Of a DNA stretch of 64,000 nucleotides, positions 1 through 10,175 are shown piece after piece. This DNA comes from Sediminicola sp963974715 (GTDB taxonomy: Bacteria > Bacteroidota > Bacteroidia > Flavobacteriales > Flavobacteriaceae), in the NCBI GenBank assembly GCA_963974715.1, contig CAXBDK010000012.1:124001-188000 (forward strand). Direction: 5' to 3'. Position numbers and translations under genes: made by a program. Position 1 is the first letter of the stretch, and every line of letters starts with the position of its first letter. The notes under the pieces were generated by a model. That model saw nothing but the letters and a program-made list of their open reading frames with translations. It was not told where the DNA came from and made no database searches.

Positions 1-1206
1 GGCCAAGAGAGCTAGTTCACATTTCCATTCTTTCTCGGTACCAGGTACTTCTTTAAGGGTGGGCCGCTGTCCGGGTGCGGTGATCCATTCCACCTCGGAG
101 GTGATCAGTCCCTTCAGGTTACCATCCTTATCCCCCAAAAACTCCTTTGTAGAAATGCTAAAGACCCTTTCCGCCCCTTCCTTATGGGACGAGCTGGTCC
201 GCAATCTCATGGGCCAAAAAGGCCATGGTTGGTCGTTCGGACGCTCCAAGGTACCTTTTCCCATGATTTCGAAATTGGTCACCGAAAGGGCCCCATGTCT
301 TATGGAGGTGCCTATACAATCAGAACCGGTATCCCCGCCCCCGATCACGATCACATCCTTTCCAGTGGCTTTTATTTCCTCGCCAAGGTCTTTTATACCA
401 TCGACTCGCTTGTTGTTCTGCTTCAGGAAATCCATGGCCTGTACCACACCCTTTAGGTCCGCACCCTTGGTGGGCAGGCCCCTTCTCACCGTGGCCCCTC
501 CCGTAAGCACTATCGCATCAAATTCATCCTGTAATTGCTTTGCGGAAATGGTAACCCCCACATGGACGCCAGTTTTAAAATTGATGCCTTCCGCTTCGAG
601 AATGCCAAGTCGCCTGTCGATTACATTTTTCTCCATTTTAAAATCGGGAATGCCATAGCGCAACAATCCGCCCACTTTTTCATCCCTTTCAAACACGGTG
701 ACCAAATGCCCTGCCCTGTTCAACTGCTGTGCCGCTGCCAGTCCTGCCGGTCCGGAACCGATTACGGCAATGGTCTTGCCCGTTCTGAATTTTGGGGGTT
801 GGGGCACTACCCATCCTTTGGAAAAGGCGGTTTCAGCAATGTTTTTTTCAATATTCTCAATGGATACGGGATCCTCGTTTATACCAAGGACACAAGCCTC
901 TTCACAGGGAGCGGGGCATAATCTTCCCGTAAATTCCGGGAAATTATTGGTGGCGTGCAGTATGTGTGCGGCCTTTTCCCATTTGCCCTTGTAAATCGCA
1001 TCGTTAAAATCCGGAATCAGGTTCCCTAACGGACAGCCACTATGGCAAAAGGGAATACCGCAGTCCATACACCTAGCTCCCTGATCTTTTAATTCATTTT
1101 CCTTTAAGGGTACGGTAAACTCCTTATAATTTTTTATACGCTCCTCTACCGGCGCATAGTCCTCCACTTTTCGATCGAATTCCAAAAATCCTGTTATCTT
1201 TCCCAT
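1..1206 (-). CDS. gltD: glutamate synthase small subunit (C-terminus cut by window edge)
   Basis: This is the NADPH-dependent small (beta) subunit of glutamate synthase, which passes electrons through FAD and Fe-S clusters to GltB. The ATG lies at 1206, and 402 codons are visible before the left edge; the family is about 480-490 aa, so the C-terminus is missing. The N-terminus reads MGKITGFLEFDRK. An N-terminal cysteine cluster for Fe-S centres (CMDCGIPFCHSGCP) is followed by a dinucleotide-binding GSGPAGLAAAQ motif, and a second nucleotide-binding motif, VIGGGDTGSDC, lies further on. It sits 13 bp downstream of gltB on the same strand, the usual gltBD operon. Family assignment is very secure. 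Confidence 0.96.
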   Translation of the reverse strand, partial: MGKITGFLEFDRKVEDYAPVEERIKNYKEFTVPLKENELKDQGARCMDCGIPFCHSGCPLGNLIPDFNDAIYKGKWEKAAHILHATNNFPEFTGRLCPAPCEEACVLGINEDPVSIENIEKNIAETAFSKGWVVPQPPKFRTGKTIAVIGSGPAGLAAAQQLNRAGHLVTVFERDEKVGGLLRYGIPDFKMEKNVIDRRLGILEAEGINFKTGVHVGVTISAKQLQDEFDAIVLTGGATVRRGLPTKGADLKGVVQAMDFLKQNNKRVDGIKDLGEEIKATGKDVIVIGGGDTGSDCIGTSIRHGALSVTNFEIMGKGTLERPNDQPWPFWPMRLRTSSSHKEGAERVFSISTKEFLGDKDGNLKGLITSEVEWITAPGQRPTLKEVPGTEKEWKCELALLA

Positions 1207-1219
1207 AGTTTCGCTTCGA

Positions 1220-4200
1220 TTATATTGTTTTCAATTTTTCTTCCTCCAACCGTATCAATGCCTGTTTGTATTCCTCTGGGAATACCTTGATGAATTTTGG
1301 CAATGTAACTTCCCAGTTTTCAAGGATACGTTGTGCCAACGGACTCAATGTTGCATTGTAATGCTTCTCGATCAAGGCCCGTAGCAGGGCAACATCATTG
1401 CTTTCTTCCACGGATAGAAGGTTGAGCGCTTCCTTGTTGCACTTCTTGTCAAAAGTTCCTTTTTCATCCAGGATGTAAGCGATACCTCCACTCATTCCGG
1501 CACCAAAATTTCTTCCTACCTCCCCGAGGATAACGGCAACTCCACCTGTCATATATTCACAACCATGATCTCCGATACCTTCCACTACCGCACTTGCACC
1601 TGAATTTCGTACGCAGAACCTTTCACCTGCCTTTCCGTTGATATAAGCCTCCCCGGAAGTGGCCCCATAAAGGGTCACATTTCCGGTAATGACATTTTCT
1701 TCGGGTTTGAGAGTGGATTTATAAGGTATTTTGATGACAAGTTTGGCCCCGGAAAGCCCCTTGCCCAAATAGTCGTTCGTATTACCGTTTACCACCATGG
1801 TAAGGCCCTTGGTGGCAAAAGCGCCAAAACTTTGACCGGCAGAACCGGTGAAATTGAGTTTCAAGGTATTTTCAGGAAGTCCCTCCGCTCCATATATCTT
1901 GGAAATCTCGTTGCTTATAATGGCACCCACTGCCCGATCCGTATTGCGGATAGGGAAGTCCAGACTAATTTTTTCTTTCCTAAAAAGAGCGGGATGTGCC
2001 TTTTCTATGATATGGAACTCAATGGATTTATCTATGTCGTGATGTTGTTTTTGGGTGTTGTAGAACTTTGTTCCGGCCGGTACGTCCACTTGGTGCAGAA
2101 TGGGACTTAGATCGATACCGGCGGCCTTATAGTGGTGAATGGCCTTGTTCCGGTCCAGTTTATGCACCTGTCCGACCATCTCGTTTATGGTACGGAACCC
2201 TAATTGCGCCATGATTTCCCTTAGTTCCTGTGCTACGAAGTACATGTAATTGACCACGTGCTCGGGTTTTCCCTCGAACTTTTTCCGCAGTTCGGGATTT
2301 TGCGTTGCTATTCCCACGGGGCACGTATTTAAATGGCATACACGCATCATTATACAGCCCGAGGCTACCAAGGGTGCGGTGGCGAAACCAAATTCTTCGG
2401 CACCTAGAAGACAGGCAATGGCCACATCCCTTCCTGTTTTTAACTGTCCGTCGCATTCAAGCACCACCCTGTTCCTAAGGTCGTTCAGAACTAGTGTCTG
2501 TTGTGCTTCCGCAATTCCCAGCTCCCAAGGGAGCCCAGCGTGTTTGAGCGAGGTTAGGGGAGAGGCCCCGGTTCCACCATCGTGTCCCGAGATCAATATC
2601 ACGTCCGCTTTGGCCTTGGATACTCCGGCCGCCACGGTGCCCACACCCACTTCGGATACCAATTTTACGTTGATCCTAGCTTCCCGATTTGCGGATTTTA
2701 GGTCATATATCAACTGTGAAAGATCTTCTATGGAATAGATATCGTGGTGCGGTGGGGGCGAGATAAGCCCAACATAAGGGGTAGAATTCCTTGTTTTTGC
2801 TATAAAAGGATCAACTTTGGGGCCAGGTAACTGCCCTCCTTCCCCAGGTTTGGCGCCCTGTGCCATTTTTATCTGTATTTCCTGGGCATTGGAAAGGTAA
2901 TTGGAAGTAACACCGAACCTTCCCGATGCCACTTGTTTTATGGCGCTGTTCCTCCAGTCGCCAGTTTGGTTTTTGTAAAACCGTTCCGCATCCTCGCCAC
3001 CTTCACCAGAATTGCTCTTTCCGCCAATTCTGTTCATGGCCACGGCAAGGTTTTCATGTGCCTCCTTACTTATAGATCCATAGGACATGGCCCCGGTCTT
3101 AAAACGCTTTACGATCTCTGTCCAAGGTTCCACTTCATCCAAGGGAACGGGATCGTAATTGGAAAATTCAAAAAGGCCCCGAATGGTCATCAATCCTTTG
3201 GACTGCTCATTGATCATTTCTGAAAATTCCTTAAAGGTCTCCGGTTCGTTGTTGCGCACCGATTTTTGCAGTTTCGCTATGGATAGCGGGTTGAAGAGGT
3301 GTTTCTCACCATCCCTTCTCCAACGATAGGCTCCCCCGATTTCCAGATCGAGACTGGCGGCCACTTCATGTTCCCTGTAGGCCCGTTGGTGCCGTTTCGC
3401 TATCTCCTTCTCAATTTCATACAGTCCGATGCCCTGTATCCTTGTGGGGGTATTGGGAAAGTATTTATGAACTACCTTGGTATTGATCCCTATACATTCG
3501 AACAACTGCGACCCTCGATAGGAGTTGAGGGTGGAAATCCCAATTTTGTTCATTACTTTTAGGACCCCTTTGCCAATGGCCTTGTTGTAATTTTTGATGG
3601 CCTCCTCAAAAGAATATTCGGTTATGTCGTGTTCCTGTATCTGTTCGGCAATAATTTCGTTCACGAGGTAAGGGTTGATGGCACTGGCGCCAAACCCGAA
3701 CAATAGGGCAAAGTGATGGACTTCCCTCGGTTCCGCGGATTCTATTATTATACTTAATTTGGACCTGCGTCCCAATTTCTGAAGGCCACTGTTAACGAAT
3801 GAACAGGCAAGAAGGGCAGGGATAGGTGCCTGATCCTTGTTGACGTTCCTATCGGATAGGATAATGATATTGGTGCCTTCGCCGATCGCTTGGCTTGCCT
3901 GGGCAAGGATGTCCTCCAATGCATCCTCCAATCCGTTCAGCCCTTTGGCGATATCGTACAAAATGGGAATGGAAACCACTTTATAATCAGGGCTGGCATC
4001 ATAATTCTTTATTTTGTCCAGATCTTCCTTCGAAATGACCGGGTTTTGGATCTTAAGTTTCCGGCAGTGGAGTTCCGTAAACTCGAAGATATTTCTGTCG
4101 CTTCCCAACGTAAGGCTGATGTCGGTGATCAGTTCTTCACGAATTCCATCAAGTGGCGGGTTGGTTACCTGGGCAAATAATTGTTTAAAGTAGTTATAAA

Positions 4201-5728
4201 TGAGCTGTGGCCTTTCCGATAACACGGCTATAGGGGTATCGGACCCCATGGATCCCAAGGGCTCCTTCGCCGTTTTGCCCATGGGAAGGATAATGGTGTT
4301 GATATCCTCTAGGGTATACCCGAAAATAGATTTCCGTTTTTCCACCGATGCCTCGTTAAGGAACAGGGGACAATCGTTATAGGGGATATCCCTTAAGTGT
4401 ACAAGATTGTCCTTTAGCCACTGCTTATAGGGATGTCTGCTCGCTATATCTTCCTTGATCTCCTCATCGTTGATGATCCGGCCCTCTTCCATGTTCACCA
4501 AGAACATTTTTCCGGGTTCCAAACGCCCATGAAATTCGATATTCTCCGGTGCCAGCTCCACTACCCCTGTTTCAGAGGACATGATCACATATCCATCCTT
4601 GGTCACGGAATATCGGGAAGGCCTTAGTCCGTTTCTGTCCAAGACGGCACCTATATAGTTACCGTCCGTAAAGGGGATGGACGCAGGTCCGTCCCAAGGC
4701 TCCATCATACAGGAGTTGTATTCGTAGAAAGCTCTTTTGGCTTCTGACATATCGGGGTTCTTCTCCCATGCTTCAGGTACCAATATCATCATTACTTCAG
4801 GAAGGGAGCGGCCTGTCATCAGCAGCAGTTCCACTACCATGTCCATAGTTGCGGAATCGGATTTCCCAGGTAAAATGATGGGAAGGATGTTCTTTATTTC
4901 ATCACCGAACCAATCACTTTTTAAAAGTTCTTCCCGTGACCTCATTCGGGAAACATTGCCACGAAGTGTATTTATTTCCCCATTGTGGCACATGTACCTA
5001 AAGGGCTGTGCCAGATCCCAAGTGGGGAAGGTATTGGTGGAGAACCGTTGGTGTACCAAGGCCAAGCGTGTCACGACCCTGGGGTCCATCAGGTCCCTGT
5101 AGTAGAGACTGATGTCCTCCGGCATTAGTAGCCCCTTAAAGATGATGATTTTTGTGGAAAGGCTTGGAACATAAAAAAACTTGCTTTCCGAAAGTTTGGA
5201 ACTTATAATGGTATGTTCGGTAACCTTTCTGGCTATGAACAACTTTAGATTGAAATCGAAATATTCCTGTTGGTCGTTGTTTTTTGCAATGAAAACTTGA
5301 CTGACGAATGGCTCGGTCTCCATTGCGATCCTCCCAGGTACCGATTTGTTTACCGGAACATCCCGCCATCCCAAAAGTTTTAGCCCCTGTTTGGCTATGT
5401 TCTCCTCAAAAATGGAAACGCAGAATTCCCTTTGGTTCTTCTTTTGGGGAAGAAACACATTGGCAACTGCATAATCACCGGGTTCGGGAAGGTCGAAGCC
5501 GCAGACTTCCTTGAAAAAATCATGTGGTACATCTATTAGGATGCCGGCACCATCCCCGGTCTTGCCATCCGAACTAACAGCTCCCCTGTGCTCCAGTTTC
5601 ACCAATATCTCCAACGCCTTATGGATAATATCATTGGACTTGTTTCCTTTAAGGCTACAGATAAATCCTGCACCACAGTTGTCATGTTCAAATTCCGGTA
5701 GGTATAACCCTTGCTGTATCAACTTCAT
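1220..5728 (-). CDS. gltB: glutamate synthase large subunit
   Basis: The large (alpha) subunit of glutamate synthase makes two glutamates from glutamine and 2-oxoglutarate in the cytoplasm. At 1502 aa it is full length. Residues 1-17 look like the short propeptide, followed by Cys18 (DNCGAGF), the catalytic nucleophile of the class II glutamine amidotransferase domain. The central and FMN-binding synthase domains follow, with GEGGEDAERF near residue 920. A 3Fe-4S cysteine cluster (CIMMRVCHLNTCPVG) lies near residue 1130, and the GXGXG beta-helix domain ends the protein. It is the first gene of a gltB-gltD operon. Nothing is unusual. Confidence 0.97.
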   Translation of the reverse strand: MKLIQQGLYLPEFEHDNCGAGFICSLKGNKSNDIIHKALEILVKLEHRGAVSSDGKTGDGAGILIDVPHDFFKEVCGFDLPEPGDYAVANVFLPQKKNQREFCVSIFEENIAKQGLKLLGWRDVPVNKSVPGRIAMETEPFVSQVFIAKNNDQQEYFDFNLKLFIARKVTEHTIISSKLSESKFFYVPSLSTKIIIFKGLLMPEDISLYYRDLMDPRVVTRLALVHQRFSTNTFPTWDLAQPFRYMCHNGEINTLRGNVSRMRSREELLKSDWFGDEIKNILPIILPGKSDSATMDMVVELLLMTGRSLPEVMMILVPEAWEKNPDMSEAKRAFYEYNSCMMEPWDGPASIPFTDGNYIGAVLDRNGLRPSRYSVTKDGYVIMSSETGVVELAPENIEFHGRLEPGKMFLVNMEEGRIINDEEIKEDIASRHPYKQWLKDNLVHLRDIPYNDCPLFLNEASVEKRKSIFGYTLEDINTIILPMGKTAKEPLGSMGSDTPIAVLSERPQLIYNYFKQLFAQVTNPPLDGIREELITDISLTLGSDRNIFEFTELHCRKLKIQNPVISKEDLDKIKNYDASPDYKVVSIPILYDIAKGLNGLEDALEDILAQASQAIGEGTNIIILSDRNVNKDQAPIPALLACSFVNSGLQKLGRRSKLSIIIESAEPREVHHFALLFGFGASAINPYLVNEIIAEQIQEHDITEYSFEEAIKNYNKAIGKGVLKVMNKIGISTLNSYRGSQLFECIGINTKVVHKYFPNTPTRIQGIGLYEIEKEIAKRHQRAYREHEVAASLDLEIGGAYRWRRDGEKHLFNPLSIAKLQKSVRNNEPETFKEFSEMINEQSKGLMTIRGLFEFSNYDPVPLDEVEPWTEIVKRFKTGAMSYGSISKEAHENLAVAMNRIGGKSNSGEGGEDAERFYKNQTGDWRNSAIKQVASGRFGVTSNYLSNAQEIQIKMAQGAKPGEGGQLPGPKVDPFIAKTRNSTPYVGLISPPPHHDIYSIEDLSQLIYDLKSANREARINVKLVSEVGVGTVAAGVSKAKADVILISGHDGGTGASPLTSLKHAGLPWELGIAEAQQTLVLNDLRNRVVLECDGQLKTGRDVAIACLLGAEEFGFATAPLVASGCIMMRVCHLNTCPVGIATQNPELRKKFEGKPEHVVNYMYFVAQELREIMAQLGFRTINEMVGQVHKLDRNKAIHHYKAAGIDLSPILHQVDVPAGTKFYNTQKQHHDIDKSIEFHIIEKAHPALFRKEKISLDFPIRNTDRAVGAIISNEISKIYGAEGLPENTLKLNFTGSAGQSFGAFATKGLTMVVNGNTNDYLGKGLSGAKLVIKIPYKSTLKPEENVITGNVTLYGATSGEAYINGKAGERFCVRNSGASAVVEGIGDHGCEYMTGGVAVILGEVGRNFGAGMSGGIAYILDEKGTFDKKCNKEALNLLSVEESNDVALLRALIEKHYNATLSPLAQRILENWEVTLPKFIKVFPEEYKQALIRLEEEKLKTI

Positions 5729-5744
5729 AAATATGGTATTTCCT

Positions 5745-5752
5745 CAAAAATA
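5745..5752 (-). promoter_or_regulatory. possible -7 promoter box for gltB
   Basis: Read on the minus strand this is TATTTTTG, a match to the Bacteroidota -7 consensus TAnnTTTG. It would start transcription about 10 bases before the gltB ATG. No convincing TTG -33 element is seen at the right distance, so the call is weak. Confidence 0.35.
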
Positions 5753-5897
5753 TCACTTTTAATGAATTGTTTATATCATATACGGCCGAATCTAACAAAA
5801 AAAGTAGCGTTTGGAATAAAACATTACAAAATATTTATTATTAACCTTAAGAACATCTTAATTTAAGATATTCATAATATCAAGTTAAAATTGCCTT

Positions 5898-5923
5898 CCA
5901 ACCCTATGAAATTGAGGGGTTGG
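5898..5923. terminator. hairpin downstream of acyl-CoA dehydrogenase
   Basis: A 7-bp perfect inverted repeat (CCAACCC / GGGTTGG) with a 12-base loop lies between the minus-strand acyl-CoA dehydrogenase gene and gltB. On the minus strand an imperfect T-rich stretch follows. It may end or stabilise the upstream transcript. Confidence 0.4.
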
Positions 5924-6044
5924 CTTCTAAAAGATAAAATTTTTTGAAAATTATCGGTTAATTTATATGGGTATACTGGATTATTATTTAATAATTGGCA
6001 ACGCATGCCCTGCTAATTTAAGGGGTATATCAAAAAATAATAAT

Positions 6045-7187
6045 TTACAGCCCTAAAATACTACGGGAAATCACTATTTTTTGTATCTCTGAAGTGCCTT
6101 CGTAAATCTGTGTGATTTTGGCGTCCCGCATCAACCGTTCCACATGGTATTCCTTGACAAATCCGTTTCCGCCATGTACCTGTACCGCTTCCACTGTGGT
6201 GTCCATTGCCACTTGGGAGGCGTACACCTTTGCCATTGCCCCGGATAGGTCGTAACTTTCGCCCCTGTCCTTATCACAGGCTGCCTTGTACACCAAAAAC
6301 CGGGCTGCTTCAATTTGTGTGTGCATATCGGCCAGTTTAAACGCAATTGCTTGGTGGTTGGCGATTTCCGTTCCAAAGGCTTTTCGCTCCTGGGCGTATT
6401 TCCGGGCCAGTTCATAGGCCCCTGCGGCTATTCCCAGTGCTTGGGCGGCTATTCCTATCCTTCCCCCGGAAAGGGTCTTCATGGCAAATTTGAACCCAAA
6501 ACCATCTTCCCCGATCCTATTCCCTTTAGGTACTTTTACATCATTAAAGATCAGGGAATGGGTATCACTGCCCCGTATGCCCAATTTGTTCTCCTTGGGA
6601 CCGATTTCAAATCCGGGCGCCCCTTTTTCCACAATCAATGCATTGATGCCCCTATGTCCCTTTTCTACATCTGTCTGTGCGATCACCAGGTATAGTTCGG
6701 CACTGCTGCCATTGGTGATCCAATTTTTGGTCCCGTTCAGAATATAGTGGTCCCCTTTATCGAGGGCCGTTGTCTTTTGTGAGGTGGCATCGCTGCCCGC
6801 TTCCGGTTCCGAAAGACAAAAGGCTCCGATCATGGCACCTGTGGCCAATTTCTCCAGATATTTTTTCTTTTGGGTTTCGTTGCCAAATTTTTCCAGTCCC
6901 CAACAGACCAGGGAATTGTTTACGGATACGATCACCGATGCCGACGCATCTACTTTTGAGAGTTCTTCCATGGCAAGTACATAGGAGAGGGTGTCCAGTC
7001 CGCTACCTCCAAATGCTGGATCTACCATCATGCCCAAAAATCCGGCATTGCCCATTTTTGTAATAAGATCCTTGGGGAATTTTTGGCTTTCGTCCCTTTC
7101 GATTACCCCTGGCAATAGTTCCTGCTGTGCAAAATCCCTAGCGGCCGCTTGAATCATTAATTGCTCTTCCGATAATGTAAAGTCCAT
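6045..7187 (-). CDS. acyl-CoA dehydrogenase
   Basis: This FAD enzyme performs alpha,beta-dehydrogenation of acyl-CoA in beta-oxidation or branched-chain amino-acid breakdown; ETF is the expected electron acceptor. At 380 aa it is full length. The FAD/substrate signature GAFCLSEPEAGSD lies around residues 122-134, and the C-terminal motif IYEGTSEIQ contains the likely catalytic glutamate (about residue 363). It resembles short-chain (butyryl-CoA type) dehydrogenases of Bacteroidota, but chain-length preference cannot be read from the sequence. It appears monocistronic, with its own promoter (7217-7247). Confidence 0.94.
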   Translation of the reverse strand: MDFTLSEEQLMIQAAARDFAQQELLPGVIERDESQKFPKDLITKMGNAGFLGMMVDPAFGGSGLDTLSYVLAMEELSKVDASASVIVSVNNSLVCWGLEKFGNETQKKKYLEKLATGAMIGAFCLSEPEAGSDATSQKTTALDKGDHYILNGTKNWITNGSSAELYLVIAQTDVEKGHRGINALIVEKGAPGFEIGPKENKLGIRGSDTHSLIFNDVKVPKGNRIGEDGFGFKFAMKTLSGGRIGIAAQALGIAAGAYELARKYAQERKAFGTEIANHQAIAFKLADMHTQIEAARFLVYKAACDKDRGESYDLSGAMAKVYASQVAMDTTVEAVQVHGGNGFVKEYHVERLMRDAKITQIYEGTSEIQKIVISRSILGL

Positions 7188-7216
7188 ATTCTTCGGATTT
7201 ATTTAAAATTTTGTTA

Positions 7217-7247
7217 CAAATATAGGGTTATGTTGATAAATTATCAA
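7217..7247 (-). promoter_or_regulatory. promoter of acyl-CoA dehydrogenase
   Basis: On the minus strand a TTG (7245-7247) is followed after 20 bases by TATATTTG (7217-7224), fitting the Bacteroidota -33/-7 pattern. The predicted start of transcription is about 22 bases before the ATG at 7187. Confidence 0.55.
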
Positions 7248-7403
7248 TGCCTCATTGTGTCTTCGCTTCCACATCCAAATTTCGGGGGGTGGTTTAATAT
7301 GTATTTGAACTGCCATGTTCTTATAGATGCTTTTGGAAGTTACAACTTTAAAAATATTTTTCAATAGCCCACTATAAAATCAGCGAAACCGACCCAATAT
7401 TTT

Positions 7404-7411
7404 TATATTTG
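7404..7411 (+). promoter_or_regulatory. possible -7 box for the amino-acid dehydrogenase gene
   Basis: TATATTTG matches TAnnTTTG and lies 137 bases before the ATG at 7549. There is no clear TTG upstream. The rest of the 7188-7548 gap shows no gene, so this would imply a long leader. Confidence 0.35.
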
Positions 7412-7548
7412 TTGCAAATGGTATCGCTGTATGGATCCATTATGAAATTTATCGGATGGTTATGTTGGGATGTGATGGGGATAAACCTATGGTTTTGAAC
7501 AAAATAGGGTAATATGGCCACTTCCTATAAATTTTTAGCGTTTTTTAA

Positions 7549-8775
7549 ATGAAGGAATTACTTAAAGTTTACGAAAACAAGGCCCCCGAAATTGTATTTA
7601 ACTGGAAAGATCCCGAAACGGAAGCTGAAGGTTGGACGGTGATCAATTCCCTTAGGGGCGGGGCCGCAGGTGGTGGGACCCGTATGCGGGAAGGATTGGA
7701 TATGAACGAAGTCCTTTCCCTGGCCAAGACGATGGAGGTAAAATTTACGGTGTCCGGCCCAGCAATAGGCGGGGCAAAATCCGGCATAAATTTCAATCCG
7801 AACGATCCCCGTAAAAAAGGGGTATTGGAAAGATGGTACCGAGCGGTGGCCCCACTGTTAAAAAGTTATTATGGTACCGGCGGCGATCTTAACGTGGATG
7901 AGATACACGAAGTGATTCCCATTACCGAGGATGCTGGGGTATGGCATCCACAGGAAGGGGTCTTCAACGGCCATTTTAAACCTACGGAAGCGGACAAGAT
8001 CAATAGGATAGGCCAATTGAGGTTAGGGGTGATCAAAGTGTTGGAAGGCCCGACCTATTCCCCAGATCCGATCCGCAAATATACCGTGGCGGACATGATC
8101 ACGGGTTTTGGGGTGGCCGAGGCCCTAAAACATTATTACGATATCGCCGGGGGATCGGTGGTCGGCAAAAGGGCCGTCATCCAAGGATTTGGAAATGTAG
8201 GGGCCGCAGCGGCGTACTATCTTTCCCATATGGGCGCCAAAATAGTGGGTATCATAGATAGGAACGGCGGTGTCATACGGAAAACTGGATTTTCTTTTGA
8301 AGAGATAAGGGCTTTTTACCTTACCAAAAAGGACAACGCCCTACAGACCGATGAATTATTGCCATTCGATGAAATAAACCAGCGTATATGGGGCCTTTCC
8401 GCGGAAATATTCGCACCCTGTGCGGCATCTAGGTTAGTGACCAGGGAGCAGATCGAGGAAATGATCGGTTCTGGGCTTGAAGTCATAAGTTGCGGGGCCA
8501 ATGTGCCCTTTGCGGATAAGGAAATTTTTTTTGGTCCCATAATGGAATATACGGACGAAAGGGTTTCCCTAATACCCGATTTTATATCCAATTGTGGAAT
8601 GGCACGGGTCTTTGCGTATTTTATGGAAGGAAGGGTGGCCATGGACGATGAGTTGATATTTAATGATACTTCCAATACCATTAGAAAGGCGATAATAGCT
8701 ATTTTTGAACAAAATGCCTCTAAGTTGAACCTTAGCAGAACCGCATTCGAGATTGCACTAAAACAATTAATTTAA
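7549..8775 (+). CDS. Glu/Leu/Phe/Val dehydrogenase
   Basis: This NAD(P)-dependent oxidative deaminase of amino acids has 408 aa. The N-terminal dimerisation domain contains GPAIGGAKSGI (around residue 70), which holds the active-site lysine, and GTGGDLNVDE (around residue 108). The C-terminal Rossmann domain shows GFGNVGAAAA near residue 211. The exact substrate, glutamate or leucine, cannot be decided from sequence; glutamate would fit the nearby gltBD genes. It is 16 bp upstream of nhaD on the same strand and may be co-transcribed with it. Confidence 0.93.
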   Translation: MKELLKVYENKAPEIVFNWKDPETEAEGWTVINSLRGGAAGGGTRMREGLDMNEVLSLAKTMEVKFTVSGPAIGGAKSGINFNPNDPRKKGVLERWYRAVAPLLKSYYGTGGDLNVDEIHEVIPITEDAGVWHPQEGVFNGHFKPTEADKINRIGQLRLGVIKVLEGPTYSPDPIRKYTVADMITGFGVAEALKHYYDIAGGSVVGKRAVIQGFGNVGAAAAYYLSHMGAKIVGIIDRNGGVIRKTGFSFEEIRAFYLTKKDNALQTDELLPFDEINQRIWGLSAEIFAPCAASRLVTREQIEEMIGSGLEVISCGANVPFADKEIFFGPIMEYTDERVSLIPDFISNCGMARVFAYFMEGRVAMDDELIFNDTSNTIRKAIIAIFEQNASKLNLSRTAFEIALKQLI

Positions 8776-8791
8776 ATAAACAGACCGAAAA

Positions 8792-10126
8792 ATGGAAACC
8801 ATCATTATTCTTGTATTTGTAATAGGGTATTTGGCGATAACCCTGGAGCACAACCTTAAAATTGACAAGCTCATCCCTGCATTGGCCATGATGGCGCTGC
8901 TTTGGGCGATCATAGCCCTTGCACATATGCCCGTTTTTGAGGTAAATGCGGAGTTAAGGGAACTAGAGCCCTCGCATCTGGATGAGATCCTGTTGCACCA
9001 TTTGGGCAAAACGGCGGAAATTTTGGTGTTCCTCTTAGGGGCCATGACCATAGTGGAGATCATCGACTATTTTGATGGGTTTGCTACCATAAAGGGTTTT
9101 ATCAAGACCAAGAGCAAGAAAAAGCTGTTATGGCTCTTTTCCATTTTGGCCTTTATCCTATCCGCCATCATCGATAACCTAACGGCAACGATCGTGCTGA
9201 TCACCATTTTACAAAAAGTGGTAAAGGACAGGGAGGTAAGGCTTTGGTTTGCGGGGATGGTGATCATTGCTGCAAATGCAGGGGGTGCATGGTCGCCCAT
9301 AGGCGATGTCACGACCACCATGTTGTGGATAGCCGATAAGGTGTCCGCGGCCCAATTGATCGAACATGTACTGGTGCCATCGTTGGTCTGTATGGCCCTT
9401 CCCACTTTTATCGCCAGCAGGTTCAAGGCCTTCAAGGGTAATCTGGACGGGGACCTGGAAGCGGACGAGGTCAAAAAGTCCAAGTACGGGGCCACGATGC
9501 TCTATTTGGGGCTGGGAGCCATTGTGTTCGTTCCATTTTTTAAGACCATTACCCATTTGCCCCCATATGTAGGGATGATGCTATCCCTTGCCATAGTGGC
9601 CGCCTTTGCGGAAATTTACAGCAAGACCAAATTCAGTCTCTCGGATGTTGATGGTGCCAGTGCACAAGCTTCCCATCACAGTCCGGTACACCATTCCCTG
9701 TCCAAAATAGAATTACCGAGCATCCTGTTTTTCCTAGGTATTCTTTTGGCCGTTGCCGCCTTGGAATCCTTGGGAATGCTTTTCCATTTTGCGGAAAGCC
9801 TGAACACTGCCATACCGAATACGGATATCGTAGTGCTGCTGCTCGGGGTAGGGTCGGCCGTGATAGACAACGTGCCCTTGGTAGCCGCCAGTATAGGAAT
9901 GTTCCCGCAAGGGATGGACAGTCCGTTATGGCATTTTATAGCATATTCCGCTGGTACTGGGGGAAGTATGTTGATCATAGGTTCGGCCGCCGGGGTGGTT
10001 GCGATGGGAATGGAAAAGATCGATTTTTTCTGGTACCTTAAAAAAATAGCCGGACTTGCCTTTTTAGGATTTATAGGAGGTGCCATCGCATTTATTTTAA
10101 TTAGGGATTTTATATTGAATGTATAA
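8792..10126 (+). CDS. nhaD: Na+/H+ antiporter NhaD
   Basis: An inner-membrane sodium/proton antiporter of the NhaD/ion-transporter superfamily, 444 aa, with about 11-12 hydrophobic segments. Two buried acidic motifs typical of the family are visible: IIDNLTATIVL (about residues 128-138) and VIDNVPLVAASIGMF (about 353-367). A polar, histidine-rich loop lies around residues 285-305. NhaD is common in marine and haloalkaliphilic bacteria, which agrees with a saline habitat. Confidence 0.92.
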   Translation: METIIILVFVIGYLAITLEHNLKIDKLIPALAMMALLWAIIALAHMPVFEVNAELRELEPSHLDEILLHHLGKTAEILVFLLGAMTIVEIIDYFDGFATIKGFIKTKSKKKLLWLFSILAFILSAIIDNLTATIVLITILQKVVKDREVRLWFAGMVIIAANAGGAWSPIGDVTTTMLWIADKVSAAQLIEHVLVPSLVCMALPTFIASRFKAFKGNLDGDLEADEVKKSKYGATMLYLGLGAIVFVPFFKTITHLPPYVGMMLSLAIVAAFAEIYSKTKFSLSDVDGASAQASHHSPVHHSLSKIELPSILFFLGILLAVAALESLGMLFHFAESLNTAIPNTDIVVLLLGVGSAVIDNVPLVAASIGMFPQGMDSPLWHFIAYSAGTGGSMLIIGSAAGVVAMGMEKIDFFWYLKKIAGLAFLGFIGGAIAFILIRDFILNV

Positions 10127-10175
10127 TTTTATCGATGAAATGCCGTTATAAGGGCAACTATAATTTAGAGAACCT

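Larger units (their letters stand above)
5729..6044. other. AT-rich intergenic region between acyl-CoA dehydrogenase and gltB
   Basis: This 316-bp stretch is AT-rich and holds no plausible gene. It contains the gltB upstream region and one hairpin (see 5898-5923). Confidence 0.7.
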